DNA of 64,000 nt from Streptomyces sp. NBC_01351 (GTDB lineage: Bacteria; Actinomycetota; Actinomycetes; Streptomycetales; Streptomycetaceae), in the NCBI RefSeq assembly GCF_036237315.1, contig NZ_CP108356.1, positions 5,089,501-5,153,500 on the forward strand, in the 5' to 3' direction. Numbering within the stretch: position 1 is the stretch's first letter; each line of letters begins with the position of its first letter. This document shows positions 1 through 11,083 of the stretch, one piece after another. Both the position numbers and the translations under genes were made by a program. Below the pieces are notes generated by a model. The model saw only the letters and a list, made by a program, of their open reading frames with translations, was not told the DNA's origin and searched no databases.

Positions 1-135
1 GAAGGGAACGGTGATGAACAGCAGGAGGGCGATCTGCTCGATGGACCGCTTGTTCTCGCCGCCGAGAGTCGCGGACGGCGCGGACCCGTCGGAGGGCGCG
101 GAGGCGCCCTCCATCAGATCGAGGCTGGTGGTCAT
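1..135 (-). CDS. Fatty-acid (acyl-CoA) desaturase, N-terminal fragment
   Basis: This minus-strand gene starts with ATG at 135 and runs off the left edge, so only about 45 residues are visible. The fragment begins MTTSLDLMEG, has a Ser/Pro/Gly-rich stretch, and then the start of a hydrophobic segment (SIEQIALLLFITVPF). This N-terminus resembles streptomycete membrane-bound acyl-CoA desaturases, and a desaturase next to ppc is the order I recall in S. coelicolor. The histidine boxes that would prove the family lie outside the window. Two dyad operators sit just upstream (173-204), so the gene is probably under a TetR-type repressor. The assignment rests on N-terminal likeness and synteny. Confidence 0.55.
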   Translation of the reverse strand, partial: MTTSLDLMEGASAPSDGSAPSATLGGENKRSIEQIALLLFITVPF

Positions 136-172
136 GGGTGTCCCCTGAGGGTGAGAAGTCGGCAGGTGCTGG

Positions 173-204
173 GGTTACGGACGCGTAACCTACGGCATCG
201 TAAG
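173..204 (-). promoter_or_regulatory. Two tandem dyad operators upstream of the desaturase
   Basis: Positions 173-190 form a perfect dyad GGTTACG-GACG-CGTAACC. Positions 189-204 form a second, related one, CCTACG-GCAT-CGTAAG. Both share a TACG-N4-CGTA core and their centres are 15 bp apart. They lie about 40-70 bp before the desaturase start. This is typical of TetR-family sites in fatty-acid desaturase promoters. The regulator itself is not in the window. Confidence 0.6.
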
Positions 205-290
205 TATGGCAAAGCAGGGGCCCGGGGCGATAGGAGCGCGGCCGGGGCGTACGAGGGCGCGCGACGGCCCGCTCGCGAGCCGCCCACTTG

Positions 291-306
291 ACGTCTGATG
301 AGACGT
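291..306. promoter_or_regulatory. Dyad ACGTCT-GATG-AGACGT in the ppc upstream region
   Basis: A perfect 6-4-6 inverted repeat overlaps a TTGACG hexamer at 288-293 that could be a -35 box. It lies about 155 bp before the ppc start. The rest of the 136-460 gap shows no ORF with coding character and no other clear signal apart from the dyads at 173-204. A role as a ppc operator is inference. Confidence 0.35.
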
Positions 307-460
307 TTGCCCAGGCACAGGCGCGGGACACCTATCCTGTTCCCGTCGGACAGCGCGGTCCGTACGGGCAGCCCGAGCTGCGCATCAGGAGCAGCAGCGC
401 TGCGCGCGGTCGGGGAGCCCACCGCCCAGTAGCGCTCGAACACTGCAAGGAGCCGCACCT

Positions 461-3208
<2,748 letters not shown>

Positions 3209-3224
3209 GCCCGCACCCGGACAC

Positions 3225-3265
3225 GAGGAAGCCCCCGCACTGACCGACAGTGCGGGGGCTTCCTC
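3225..3265. terminator. Strong bidirectional terminator between ppc and the surface protein
   Basis: An 18-bp perfect stem (3225-3242 with 3248-3265) encloses a 5-nt loop. It sits between the convergent stops of ppc (3208) and the minus-strand gene ending at 3288, so it can serve both. Confidence 0.9.
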
Positions 3266-3287
3266 GTACGACTACTGCCTACGGCTC

Positions 3288-4037
3288 CTACGACTGCGTG
3301 CGGCGGCGGCGCATCACGAGCACCGCACCCGCGGCCACCAGGCCGGCCGCCAGCGTCGACACCAGCGCCACCGGCAGGTCCGAACCGGTGCTGGCCAGGT
3401 CACCGCCACCCGTGCCGCCACCCGTCACCGGAGCCGGGGAGCTCGCCGTGGAGCTCGGTGTGCCCGTGCCCGACGGCGTGGAGCTGCCGCTCTGGCTCGC
3501 CGACACCGAGGAGCTCGGGGACGCCGACTGGGACGGGGACGACGAGGTCGAGGCCGAGGTGCTGCTCGACGGGGTACCCGACGGCGTACCGGACGGCGTG
3601 CCCGACGGGGTACCGGACGGCGTCACCGATGCCGGGCAGGTGTGCGACAGGTTGAACCACTCCACCGAGCCGCCCTCGACCACCGCGGACGCGGCCGTCA
3701 ACTGGGCACCGGCCGCGGAAGCCGCGTACGCGTGCTTCTCGGTCGGCGGACCGAAGACGGTGATCTCCTGCGTGCCACCCGGCTCGAAGGTGACCGTCAG
3801 CTTCTTGAACTCGGTGGAGTTGCCCGGCAGGACGAAGTGCCAGCCGTCCTGGGACGCGGGGATGTCCGCGCAGGTGGCTTCCTTGTTCTCGTAGGAAGCC
3901 GCGGTGATGGGAACCGGCTGGTGCAGCGGAATGGTGTACGAGTCGAGCGCGTAAGCGGGCACGGCACTTGCGGCGAGCATGAGGGAAGCCGCGGCCGGGA
4001 CCGCTATCGCCGCCCAGCGCTTGCTGGAAACAGGCAT
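3288..4037 (-). CDS. Cell-surface protein with C-terminal LAxTG-type sorting signal
   Basis: This exported protein of about 249 residues has no recognised catalytic domain. From ATG 4037 it begins MPVSSKRWAA with a signal peptide ending near AVPAYA. A mature domain of about 110 residues follows, then a low-complexity linker containing four to five PSGT units and Ser/Thr-rich sequence. The C-terminus has LASTG, a hydrophobic helix and an RRRR tail, the layout of a sortase substrate of the class E (LAxTG) type. The start was chosen because AGAGG precedes it; an upstream in-frame start at 4118 lacks a ribosome site. It is probably anchored to the wall of aerial or substrate hyphae. The ligand or function is unknown. 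Confidence 0.8.
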   Translation of the reverse strand: MPVSSKRWAAIAVPAAASLMLAASAVPAYALDSYTIPLHQPVPITAASYENKEATCADIPASQDGWHFVLPGNSTEFKKLTVTFEPGGTQEITVFGPPTEKHAYAASAAGAQLTAASAVVEGGSVEWFNLSHTCPASVTPSGTPSGTPSGTPSGTPSSSTSASTSSSPSQSASPSSSVSASQSGSSTPSGTGTPSSTASSPAPVTGGGTGGGDLASTGSDLPVALVSTLAAGLVAAGAVLVMRRRRTQS

Positions 4038-4211
4038 GGGGTACCTCTGGCACAGGGGAGGGATACGGGCCGTGGGGGTGGCGCCGCCCAGCTTGCTGAC
4101 GCCGCCCACAGCGGTCAAGAGGTACTCGTCAGTATTCGTGGGGCCTTGGGGGCCCGTGTGCCCTATGTCCGGTGTAACGATCAGCCTACGTCGCCTACCG
4201 GCCAGTGCCCC

Positions 4212-4805
4212 CTAGGAGTTGTACGTCGACTGGGCGCGCTCCAGACCCTCCGCGATCAGGCACTCCACCGAGTCGGCAGCCCGGTCCACGAACCAGTCCA
4301 GCTCCTTGCGCTCCGTGGAGGAGAAGTCCTTCAGCACGAAGTCCGCGACCTGCATCCGGCCCGGAGGCCGGCCGATCCCGCAACGCACCCGGTGGTACTC
4401 GGGACCCATCGACTTGGTCATCGACTTCAGACCGTTGTGGCCGTTGTCCCCGCCGCCCAGCTTCAGCCGCAGCGTCGGATAGTCGATGTCCAGCTCGTCG
4501 TGGATCGCGACGATCCGCTCCAACGGCACCTTGTAGAAGTCGCGCAGGGCCGTCACGGGCCCGCCCGACAGGTTCATGAAGGACATCGGCTTCGCCAGCA
4601 CCACACGGCGGTTCGCCGGCCCCGGCGCGCCGATGCGCCCCTCGACCACCTGGGCACGGGCCTTGTGCGCCTTGAACTTGCCGCCGATCCGCTCCGCGAG
4701 CAGGTCCGCCACCATGAAACCGATGTTGTGACGGTTCCCCGCGTACTCGCCGCCCGGATTGCCCAGGCCCACGACCAGCCAGGGAGTCGCCGCGTCGTCC
4801 GACAT
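4212..4805 (-). CDS. pth: Peptidyl-tRNA hydrolase
   Basis: It hydrolyses peptidyl-tRNA released by premature termination, recycling tRNA in the cytoplasm. The 197-residue product has the family signature [18 protein letters not shown] near residues 13-30, with the catalytic His at 26. FMNLSG and [14 protein letters not shown] segments follow. The ATG at 4805 is preceded by AAGGAG; the longer frame to 4883 is not supported. It lies directly downstream of rplY, a common bacterial pairing, but a hairpin at 4838-4874 separates the two, so co-transcription may be partial. Confidence 0.96.
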   Translation of the reverse strand: MSDDAATPWLVVGLGNPGGEYAGNRHNIGFMVADLLAERIGGKFKAHKARAQVVEGRIGAPGPANRRVVLAKPMSFMNLSGGPVTALRDFYKVPLERIVAIHDELDIDYPTLRLKLGGGDNGHNGLKSMTKSMGPEYHRVRCGIGRPPGRMQVADFVLKDFSSTERKELDWFVDRAADSVECLIAEGLERAQSTYNS

Positions 4806-4837
4806 CGATAGCTCCTTACAGCCTTGAGAACGAAGAC

Positions 4838-4874
4838 GACCGCCGTCCCGCTCCAGTGGAGCCGGACGGCGGTC
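4838..4874. terminator. Hairpin terminator after rplY
   Basis: An 11-bp stem GACCGCCGTCC/GGACGGCGGTC (4838-4848 with 4864-4874) is topped by an inner GCTCC/GGAGC stem. It lies between the rplY stop (4907) and the pth start (4805) on the minus strand. Confidence 0.75.
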
Positions 4875-4906
4875 GGTCAGCAACTGCTGAGGGGTGAGGG
4901 CGAGAC

Positions 4907-5491
4907 TCAGGCCTCGGTGCCCTCGGCGGCCTCGGCGGCCGGCTCCTCGGCCTGCGGGGCGACGACCTGCAGGACGGCGACGTCACCGTCGATGGCCAGG
5001 GTGGTGCCCTCCGGGAGGACCAGGTCCTTGGCGTGGATGGTGGTGCCGGCCTCGAGGCCCGCGATCGAGACGGTGACCTCGGTCGGGATGTGGGTGGCCT
5101 CGGCCTCGACGGAGACGGTGTTCTGGAGGGTCTCCAGCATGTTGCCGCCGGCGGCAAGCTCGCCCTCGGTGACGATCGCGACGTCGACGGTGACCTTCTC
5201 GCCCTTCTTGACGATCAGGAAGTCGACGTGGGAGATCGAGCGCTTCAGGGGGTGCTTCTGAACGGCCTTCGGGATGACCAGCTCGGTGCCGTCGCCCGCG
5301 ATGTCCAGGGAGATCAGGACGTTCGCGGTGCGCAGCGCCAGCTGCAGGCCGTGGGCCTCGACGTTGACGTGCTTCGGCTCGTTGCCGTGACCGTAGATGA
5401 CGGCGGGAACCAGGGCGTCGCGACGGGCCTGGCGGGCAGAGCCCTTGCCGAAGGTGTCACGGAGCTGGGCGGAAAGCTTGATCTCGGACAT
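4907..5491 (-). CDS. rplY: Ribosomal protein L25/general stress protein Ctc
   Basis: This is the 50S protein that binds 5S rRNA. The 194-residue product is the long, two-domain form. The L25 beta-barrel starts with [23 protein letters not shown] and is followed by the C-terminal TL5-type domain. The tail is acidic and Ala-rich ([15 protein letters not shown]). The ATG at 5491 sits 6 nt after GAGGAG; the GTG two codons earlier is too close to that site. The gene lies between prs and pth, the usual actinobacterial order prs-rplY-pth. Confidence 0.96.
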   Translation of the reverse strand: MSEIKLSAQLRDTFGKGSARQARRDALVPAVIYGHGNEPKHVNVEAHGLQLALRTANVLISLDIAGDGTELVIPKAVQKHPLKRSISHVDFLIVKKGEKVTVDVAIVTEGELAAGGNMLETLQNTVSVEAEATHIPTEVTVSIAGLEAGTTIHAKDLVLPEGTTLAIDGDVAVLQVVAPQAEEPAAEAAEGTEA

Positions 5492-5587
5492 GCTCACTCC
5501 TCGTGGGGTGACGGAAATGGACGACAGTCACCCGGCCGGAACGGCCTGCTACGAAGAGCGCGTCGATAACGGAGTGCCCGCACATGA

Positions 5588-5646
5588 AAGTGCGGCCTCC
5601 CTCGCCGAGCAACTTCATGAGTCTACCCGGCGGGGAGGCCGCACTT
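5588..5646. terminator. Terminator after prs
   Basis: A 14-bp perfect stem, AAGTGCGGCCTCCC (5588-5601) with its complement at 5633-5646, encloses about 30 nt. It lies just beyond the prs stop on the minus strand and before rplY. The loop is long for an intrinsic terminator, so read-through or another RNA role is possible. Confidence 0.65.
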
Positions 5647-5655
5647 CAAAAGGAT

Positions 5656-6633
5656 CTAGTTCTGCTCTTCGAACAGGCTGGTGACCGAGCCGTCCTCGAA
5701 GACCTCGCGCACCGCGCGCGCGATCATCGGGGCGATCGACAGCACCGTGATCTTGTCGAGCTCCAGGTCGGACGGGTCCGGCAGGGTGTTCGTGAACACG
5801 AACTCGCTGACCTTGGAGTTCTTCAGACGGTCGGCGGCCGGGCCCGACAGGATGCCGTGCGTGGCCGTCACGATGACGTCCTCCGCGCCGTGCGCGAACA
5901 GCGCGTCGGCCGCGGCGCAGATCGTGCCACCCGTGTCGATCATGTCGTCGACCAGGACGCAGACGCGACCCTTGACCTCACCGACGACCTCGTGGACGGT
6001 CACCTGGTTGGCGACGTCCTTGTCACGGCGCTTGTGCACGATCGCGAGCGGCGCGTCCAGACGGTCGCACCAGCGGTCGGCGACGCGCACGCGGCCGGCG
6101 TCCGGGGAGACGATCGTCAGCTTCGAGCGGTCCACCTTGGCGCCCACGTAGTCCGCGAGGACCGGCAGGGCCGAAAGGTGGTCCACCGGGCCGTCGAAGA
6201 AGCCCTGGATCTGGTCCGTGTGCAGGTCGACCGTGAGGATGCGGTCGGCACCCGCGGTCTTCAGCAGGTCGGCGACCAGGCGGGCCGAGATCGGCTCGCG
6301 GCCCTTGTGCTTCTTGTCCTGGCGGGCGTACCCGTAGGACGGGACGATCACGGTGATGGAGCGTGCCGACGCGCGCTTCAGCGCGTCGATCATGATCAGC
6401 TGCTCCATGATCCACTTGTTGATCGGAGCCGTGTGGCTCTGGATCAGGAAGCAGTCCGCGCCGCGAGCCGACTCCTGGAAGCGGACGTAGATCTCGCCGT
6501 TCGCGAAGTCGAAAGCCTTGGTCGGCACGAGGCCGACACCGAGCTGGTGCGCGACCTCCTCGGCCAGCTCGGGGTGGGCGCGGCCGGAGAAGAGCATCAG
6601 CTTCTTCTCGCCGGTCGTCTTGATCCCGGTCAC
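5656..6633 (-). CDS. prs: Ribose-phosphate pyrophosphokinase (PRPP synthetase)
   Basis: It converts ribose 5-phosphate and ATP to PRPP, the precursor of purines, pyrimidines, His, Trp and NAD. The 325-residue product has the expected blocks: LFSGRAHPELAEEVA at the N-terminus, the FANGEIYVRFQES strand, the ATP region (SYGYARQDKKHKGREPISA), and the PRPP loop VCVLVDDMIDTGGTI near residues 220-235. The GTG start at 6633 follows GAGGAG with 8 nt spacing. It is downstream of glmU on the same strand with a 134-bp gap, as in many actinobacteria. Confidence 0.97.
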   Translation of the reverse strand: MTGIKTTGEKKLMLFSGRAHPELAEEVAHQLGVGLVPTKAFDFANGEIYVRFQESARGADCFLIQSHTAPINKWIMEQLIMIDALKRASARSITVIVPSYGYARQDKKHKGREPISARLVADLLKTAGADRILTVDLHTDQIQGFFDGPVDHLSALPVLADYVGAKVDRSKLTIVSPDAGRVRVADRWCDRLDAPLAIVHKRRDKDVANQVTVHEVVGEVKGRVCVLVDDMIDTGGTICAAADALFAHGAEDVIVTATHGILSGPAADRLKNSKVSEFVFTNTLPDPSDLELDKITVLSIAPMIARAVREVFEDGSVTSLFEEQN

Positions 6634-6767
6634 AGCACTGTCTCCTCAGACGTGTTGAAAGCTGCTCGCTCCCATGTGCGTCCGTCCCGCACACGGTCAG
6701 CCAGCCGAATTGGGTGCGCCTATCACGGTACGCCGTCCTGAACGTACCCGTTTCCGGTCAGTTCACC

Positions 6768-8216
6768 TCAACGGGCGTCGGAGTCCACCTGGACTGCCGA
6801 TTGAGCCGCCGTCGCCGAGGCACTTCCCGGACGCTTCCGGGCCACCCAGCCCTCGATATTCCGCTGCTGGCCCCGGGCCACGGCCAGTGCGCCGGGCGGT
6901 ACGTCCTTCGTGATCACGGACCCGGCGGCCGTGTAGGCGCCGTCCCCGATGGTGACGGGTGCCACAAACATGTTGTCCGACCCCGTCTTACAGTGCGAGC
7001 CGACGGTGGTGTGGTGCTTGTGCTCACCGTCGTAGTTCACGAAGACACTGGCCGCGCCGATGTTGGTGTACTCGCCGATCGTGGCGTCGCCCACGTACGA
7101 CAGGTGCGGCACCTTCGTGCCCTCGCCGATCGTCGCGTTCTTCATCTCCACGTACGTGCCGGCCTTGGCCTTCACGCCGAGGTTGGTACCGGGACGCAGG
7201 TACGCGAAGGGGCCCACGCTCGCCTGCGCGCCCACGACCGCGCTGTCGGCCACCGTGTTGTCCACCCGGGCGCCCGCGCCCACGTGGGTGTCCGTGAGGC
7301 GGCTGTTGGGGCCGACCTCGGCGCCCTCGGCGATGTGCGTGGAGCCGAGGAGCTGGGTCCCCGGGTGCACGATCGCGTCCTGGCCGAAAGTGACCGTCAC
7401 GTCGATGAAGGTGCCGGCCGGGTCGACGATCGTCACGCCCGCGAGCATGGCCTGCTCCAGCAGGCGCGCGTTCAGCAGGGCGCGGGCCTCGGCGAGCTGC
7501 ACACGGTTGTTGATGCCGAGGATCTGCCGGTGGTCGGCGCCGACGGCCGCGCCGACGCGGTGGCCGGCCTCGCGCAGGATGCCGAGGACGTCCGTGAGGT
7601 ACTCCTCGCCCTGGCTGTTGTCCGTGCGCACCTTGCCGAGCGCGTCGGCCAGCAGGGCCCCGTCGAAGGCGAAGACCCCGGAGTTGATCTCGCGGATGGC
7701 GCGCTGGGCGTCGGTGGCGTCCTTGTGCTCGACGATCGCCTTCACGGCGCCCGACTCGGCGTCGCGCACGATGCGCCCGTAGCCGGTGGAGTCCGGCACC
7801 TCGGCCGTCAGCACGGTGACGGCGTTGCCGTCGGCGGTGTGCGTGGCCGCGAGCTGCTTGAGGGTCTCCCCGGTGAGGAGCGGGGTGTCCCCGCAGACCA
7901 CGATCACGGTGCCGGTGACCGTGCCGCCGAGCTCTTCGAGGGCCATGCGGACCGCGTGCCCGGTGCCGTTCTGCTCGTACTGGACGGCGGTGCGGACGCC
8001 GGCGTCGATGCCGGCGAGGTGCGCGGTGACCTGCTCCCGGGCGTGCCCGACGACCACGACGAGGTGTTCGGGGTCCAGCTCACGGGAGGCGGCGACCACG
8101 TGACCGACGAGCGAGCGCCCGCAGATCTCGTGCAGAACCTTCGGAGTCGCGGACTTCATGCGGGTGCCCTCACCCGCTGCGAGGACGACGACGGCTGCCG
8201 GGCGGTTGGCGCTCAC
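6768..8216 (-). CDS. glmU: Bifunctional GlmU: GlcN-1-P acetyltransferase/GlcNAc-1-P uridyltransferase
   Basis: It makes UDP-GlcNAc for peptidoglycan. The N-terminal nucleotidyltransferase half has LAAGEGTRMKS near residues 13-23 and YEQNGTGHAV. The C-terminal half is a left-handed beta-helix with hexapeptide repeats and the acetyltransferase segment YVEMKNATIGEGTKVPHLSYVGDA. The 482-residue length is normal for actinobacteria, with a short Ala/Ser tail. The start is GTG at 8216. The gene begins about 110 bp after the tRNA-Gln and precedes prs. Confidence 0.97.
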   Translation of the reverse strand: MSANRPAAVVVLAAGEGTRMKSATPKVLHEICGRSLVGHVVAASRELDPEHLVVVVGHAREQVTAHLAGIDAGVRTAVQYEQNGTGHAVRMALEELGGTVTGTVIVVCGDTPLLTGETLKQLAATHTADGNAVTVLTAEVPDSTGYGRIVRDAESGAVKAIVEHKDATDAQRAIREINSGVFAFDGALLADALGKVRTDNSQGEEYLTDVLGILREAGHRVGAAVGADHRQILGINNRVQLAEARALLNARLLEQAMLAGVTIVDPAGTFIDVTVTFGQDAIVHPGTQLLGSTHIAEGAEVGPNSRLTDTHVGAGARVDNTVADSAVVGAQASVGPFAYLRPGTNLGVKAKAGTYVEMKNATIGEGTKVPHLSYVGDATIGEYTNIGAASVFVNYDGEHKHHTTVGSHCKTGSDNMFVAPVTIGDGAYTAAGSVITKDVPPGALAVARGQQRNIEGWVARKRPGSASATAAQSAVQVDSDAR

Positions 8217-8325
8217 GGGGATGCCCTTCGGCTTCGGGGGTGGACCCGTGAAGGATACCGGGGGGTTAAGGGGCGGAAACGAGGCCGGGTCCCGACTGTG
8301 AGGTCAGGACCCGAACGTACAAAAG

Positions 8326-8397
8326 CTCCCCCGCCAGGACTCGAACCCGGACATAAGGCACCAAAAGCCTCAGTGCTGCCAATTACACCACAGGGGA
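8326..8397 (-). tRNA. tRNA-Gln(UUG)
   Basis: On the minus strand the 72-nt sequence folds as a full cloverleaf. The acceptor is TCCCCTG/CGGGGGA, the anticodon stem is AGGC/GCCT with loop TTTTGGT, and the T arm contains GGTTCGAGTCC. Anticodon TTG reads CAA, and CAG by wobble. The 3' CCA is not encoded. Its 5' end lies only 10 bp after the stop of the upstream gene at 8408, so both are probably on one transcript. Confidence 0.93.
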
Positions 8398-8407
8398 CCA
8401 TTTCCGA

Positions 8408-9319
8408 CTAAACCGGACATTGATCTTCGTCGGTCGAGTCGACGGCATCTACTATGCCGCACCACCAGCCCTCGATGCGACGATAAAGGTCGGCGCTTTG
8501 GCTGACGTACAGAACCAGGCAGCCGCGGTAGTCCTCTCCCACGTTCTTCCGGGTGGTCTTGGGGTTGTGTTGCTTGAGGGTGGTCCTCGCGAACAGCGTC
8601 ACGTCCACGCCGACGAGGTCGGCCCAGTACTGCTCGGCCGCAGTGACGTTGGCCGATTCGTGGATCGCCACGCGGTAGCAGATACGCTCCCGCGCGACCC
8701 CGATGAGGTCGAGCCATGCGATGAACACGCGGATGACCCCAGGGTCGCTGTTGATGAAACGCACCTTTTCTCGCCGGTCATACGACTTGTCTTTCGTCCC
8801 TTCTGCCCAGTACAGGGCGACTCCTGCGGCGAATAGCTCCCTGTCGCTGAGGCTCCCGATCTCGGATCTCGCTGAGGACTTCGCCTCCGCCCGCTGCTTG
8901 TCCCGGGCTGCGTGTTCGCGCTCCCAGCGCTGGCGGGAGGCGTGAGTCGCCTGCTCGCCAGGTGTCCGTTTCGGAGTGGGCTTCGGCAGGTCCCGGACCC
9001 ACAGGGAGATCGAGCTCTTCGAGCAGCCGAGTTCCAGCTGGATCTGGTCGTACGTGAGGCCCTGGAGGCGTAGCTCGCGGGCGCGGTCGCGGAGGTCGTC
9101 CTTCGCGTTCGGGCGCTTGGTCCATTCCGGGGCCGGCTCGCCCTCCAGGAGGCGGTTGAGGATGTCGTTGTTGTGGACGTGGAGGCGGTCGCGGATCTGG
9201 CGCCGGCTGAGGCCCTCGCGGCGCAGCGCCACCGCCTGCTCGCGGAGGGATTCGAAGGTCGTGGTGCCCTGGCGGAGCCCGCCGGTGCCGTCGCCGGGGC
9301 GACGTCGGATTTCGGTCAT
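8408..9319 (-). CDS. HTH protein with LAGLIDADG-like C-terminal half, next to tRNA-Gln
   Basis: This 303-residue protein is probably DNA-binding. Residues about 25-60 (ALRREGLSRRQIRDRLHVH) and 85-115 (LRLQGLTYDQIQLELGCSKSSISLWVRDLP) look like two resolvase-type helix-turn-helix units. A basic linker follows. The C-terminal half has AAGVALYWAEGTKDK and VRFINSDPGVIRVFIAWLDLIGV, which resemble the two-helix and strand pattern of LAGLIDADG proteins. The last section is HNPKTTRKN and GCL..Y. The 3' half uses AT-rich codons (AGT, TAT, AAA) more than its neighbours, a hint of transfer. It ends 10 bp before tRNA-Gln. The nuclease assignment is inference; a regulator with a recycled endonuclease fold is the main alternative. 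Confidence 0.6.
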   Translation of the reverse strand: MTEIRRRPGDGTGGLRQGTTTFESLREQAVALRREGLSRRQIRDRLHVHNNDILNRLLEGEPAPEWTKRPNAKDDLRDRARELRLQGLTYDQIQLELGCSKSSISLWVRDLPKPTPKRTPGEQATHASRQRWEREHAARDKQRAEAKSSARSEIGSLSDRELFAAGVALYWAEGTKDKSYDRREKVRFINSDPGVIRVFIAWLDLIGVARERICYRVAIHESANVTAAEQYWADLVGVDVTLFARTTLKQHNPKTTRKNVGEDYRGCLVLYVSQSADLYRRIEGWWCGIVDAVDSTDEDQCPV

Positions 9320-9450
9320 GGCTTCAATGTCGTCCGGAATGCGGGATTCAGGTCTCGGATAACGGACGGTTCAGTCGTACGTGCGATTACCCCGGGTTTG
9401 CCGGAATTCCGGTCGACCGTGTGCTGGGGCCGCTGCGTAGGCTGGACGGC

Positions 9451-10734
9451 ATGACCAGTACGGGGGATGTGGAAGGCCGCGCTGGGCCGCCTTTGTGGTG
9501 GTGGGCGCGGCGGCGGGATGTCGTGGTGGATCTGGCGCTCGGTGGGGTGTCGGCCGTCGAGTGCGGGTGGGAGGGAGTGGCCTTCGCCCGGGAGGCGGGG
9601 GTGCCGACCGCGGTCGGGGTGCTGTTCGGGCTGGTGGTGGGGGCCGTGCTCGTGGTGCGGCGGCGGTGGCCGGTGGCCGTGGTGCTGGTGGGGATCGGTG
9701 TCACGCCGGCCGTGATGGGCTTCCTGCTCGGGGTGGTGGGGCTGTACACGGTGGCCTCCTCCGAGGTGCCCCGGCGGATCACCGCCACGCTGACCTCGAT
9801 GGCGCTGGCCGCCACCTTCGCCGTGATGTACCTGCGGACCCGCGGGGACATGGAGGCCGACCACACGGTCGTGCTGATGCTGTCCGTCTTCGTGGCGGTG
9901 GCGCTGAACGTGCCGCCGGTGCTGTTCGGGCTGTACATCGGGGCCCGGCGCAGGCTGATGGAGAGCCTGCAGGAGCGGGCGGACTCGCTGGAGCGGGAGC
10001 TGTCGCTGCTGGCGGACCGGGCGGAGGAGCGGGCCGAGTGGGCGCGTACGGAGGAGCGGACCCGGATCGCGCGGGAGATGCACGACGTGGTTGCCCACCG
10101 GGTGTCGCTGATGGTGGTGCACGCGGCCGCGCTGGAGGCGGTGGCGGCGAAGGATCCGGCGCGGGCCGCGAAGAACGCGGCGCTCGTGGGTGACATGGGG
10201 CGCCAGGCGCTGACGGAGCTGCGGGAGATGTTGGGGGTGCTGCGGCGGGAGGCGCCGGCGAAGCCGGTCGTGGCGGCGGCCCCTGCCGTGCCGGTGGCGT
10301 TCGTGGGGGGTTTTGAGGACGGGCCCTCGCTGGCGGAGCTGGAGGCGCTGGTGGGGCAGTCGCGGGTGGCGGGGATGGTCGTGGAGATGGTGGTGCAGGG
10401 GGCGCTGTGCGCTTACCCGGCGGAGGTGGAGCAGACGGCCTACCGGGTGGTGCAGGAGGCGTTGACCAACTGCCACAAGCACGCTCCGGGTGCGCGGGTC
10501 GTCGTACGGCTCGCGCACCGGGAGGGGGAGGTGGCGATGCAGGTGGAGAACGGGCCGTGTGACGGGCAGGCTCCGGAGCCGGGGCTGCCGAGCGGGGGGA
10601 ACGGGCTCGTGGGGATGCGGGAGCGGGTGCTGGGGCTGGGCGGGGTGTTCGTGTCGGGGCCGACCGATGCGGGCGGTTTCCGGGTCTCGGCGGTCATTCC
10701 GGTGCCGGTGCCGGTGCCGGTGCCGGTGCGCTAG
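9451..10734 (+). CDS. NarL-type two-component sensor histidine kinase (orphan)
   Basis: A membrane sensor kinase of the HisKA_3 class. The ATG at 9451 gives 427 residues. Four or five hydrophobic segments span about residues 20-165. A coiled coil (RRRLMESLQERADSLERELSLLADRAEERAEW) follows, then the phospho-acceptor box RIAREMHDVVAHRVSLMVVH with His211. The HATPase domain has VVQEALTNCHKHAPGA and the G-box GGNGLVGMRERV. The C-terminus is a VPVPVPVPVR tail encoded by GGTGCC repeats. Such kinases normally sit beside a LuxR-type response regulator, but none is adjacent here, so its partner is unknown. Confidence 0.9.
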   Translation: MTSTGDVEGRAGPPLWWWARRRDVVVDLALGGVSAVECGWEGVAFAREAGVPTAVGVLFGLVVGAVLVVRRRWPVAVVLVGIGVTPAVMGFLLGVVGLYTVASSEVPRRITATLTSMALAATFAVMYLRTRGDMEADHTVVLMLSVFVAVALNVPPVLFGLYIGARRRLMESLQERADSLERELSLLADRAEERAEWARTEERTRIAREMHDVVAHRVSLMVVHAAALEAVAAKDPARAAKNAALVGDMGRQALTELREMLGVLRREAPAKPVVAAAPAVPVAFVGGFEDGPSLAELEALVGQSRVAGMVVEMVVQGALCAYPAEVEQTAYRVVQEALTNCHKHAPGARVVVRLAHREGEVAMQVENGPCDGQAPEPGLPSGGNGLVGMRERVLGLGGVFVSGPTDAGGFRVSAVIPVPVPVPVPVR

Positions 10735-10807
10735 GGCGGATTCCTTCGGCGCGGGCGCGGGCGCGGGGCCGGTGTGGTGCCGGCCCGGCCGGGTCCGGGC
10801 GCGCGCC

Positions 10808-10889
10808 GGGGCGTCTCCTCGGGCGTCGAACGGTTCGAGGGGTCGGTGGGCCGAGGGTGATTGCGTTCGACGCCCTGCGGGGACGCCCC
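10808..10889 (+). repeat. Palindromic element copy A (hairpin family with copies at 17.1-17.4 kb)
   Basis: An outer stem GGGGCGTCTCC/GGGGACGCCCC (10808-10818 with 10879-10889) and an inner perfect 11-bp stem GGGCGTCGAAC/GTTCGACGCCC (10821-10831 with 10865-10875) enclose a loop holding GAGGGTGATTGCG. The same conserved blocks recur in copies B and C. It occupies the gap after the sensor kinase (10735-11083), which has no convincing ORF. Confidence 0.8.
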
Positions 10890-11045
10890 GACACACACCC
10901 GGCCCCGTCCGGGCCTGCGGGGGTGCTCCCGACACACGCCCGGCCCCGTCCGGGCCTGCGGGGGTGCTCCCGACACACACCCGGCCCGTCCGGCCTGCGG
11001 GGTGCTCCCGGCGCACACCCGGCCTGTCCGGGCCTGTGGGGGCGG
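10890..11045 (+). repeat. Tandem repeat, 41-bp unit, about 3.7 copies
   Basis: Units begin at about 10890, 10931 and 10972, and a shortened one at about 11010. Each reads like GACACACACCCGGCCCCGTC followed by CGGGCCTGCGGGGGTGCTCCC. The first two copies are nearly identical and the later ones have small deletions. There are no unique spacers, so this is not CRISPR. It directly follows palindromic element A. Confidence 0.85.
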
Positions 11046-11083
11046 CCTGGGTGTGCGCCGGGACTCGGCGCGATCGGCGGGTG

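Noticed and set aside
10890..11045. 41-bp repeats considered as CRISPR or an origin
   Set aside because: Direct tandem copies lie head to tail with no spacers, no DnaA boxes and no replication genes.
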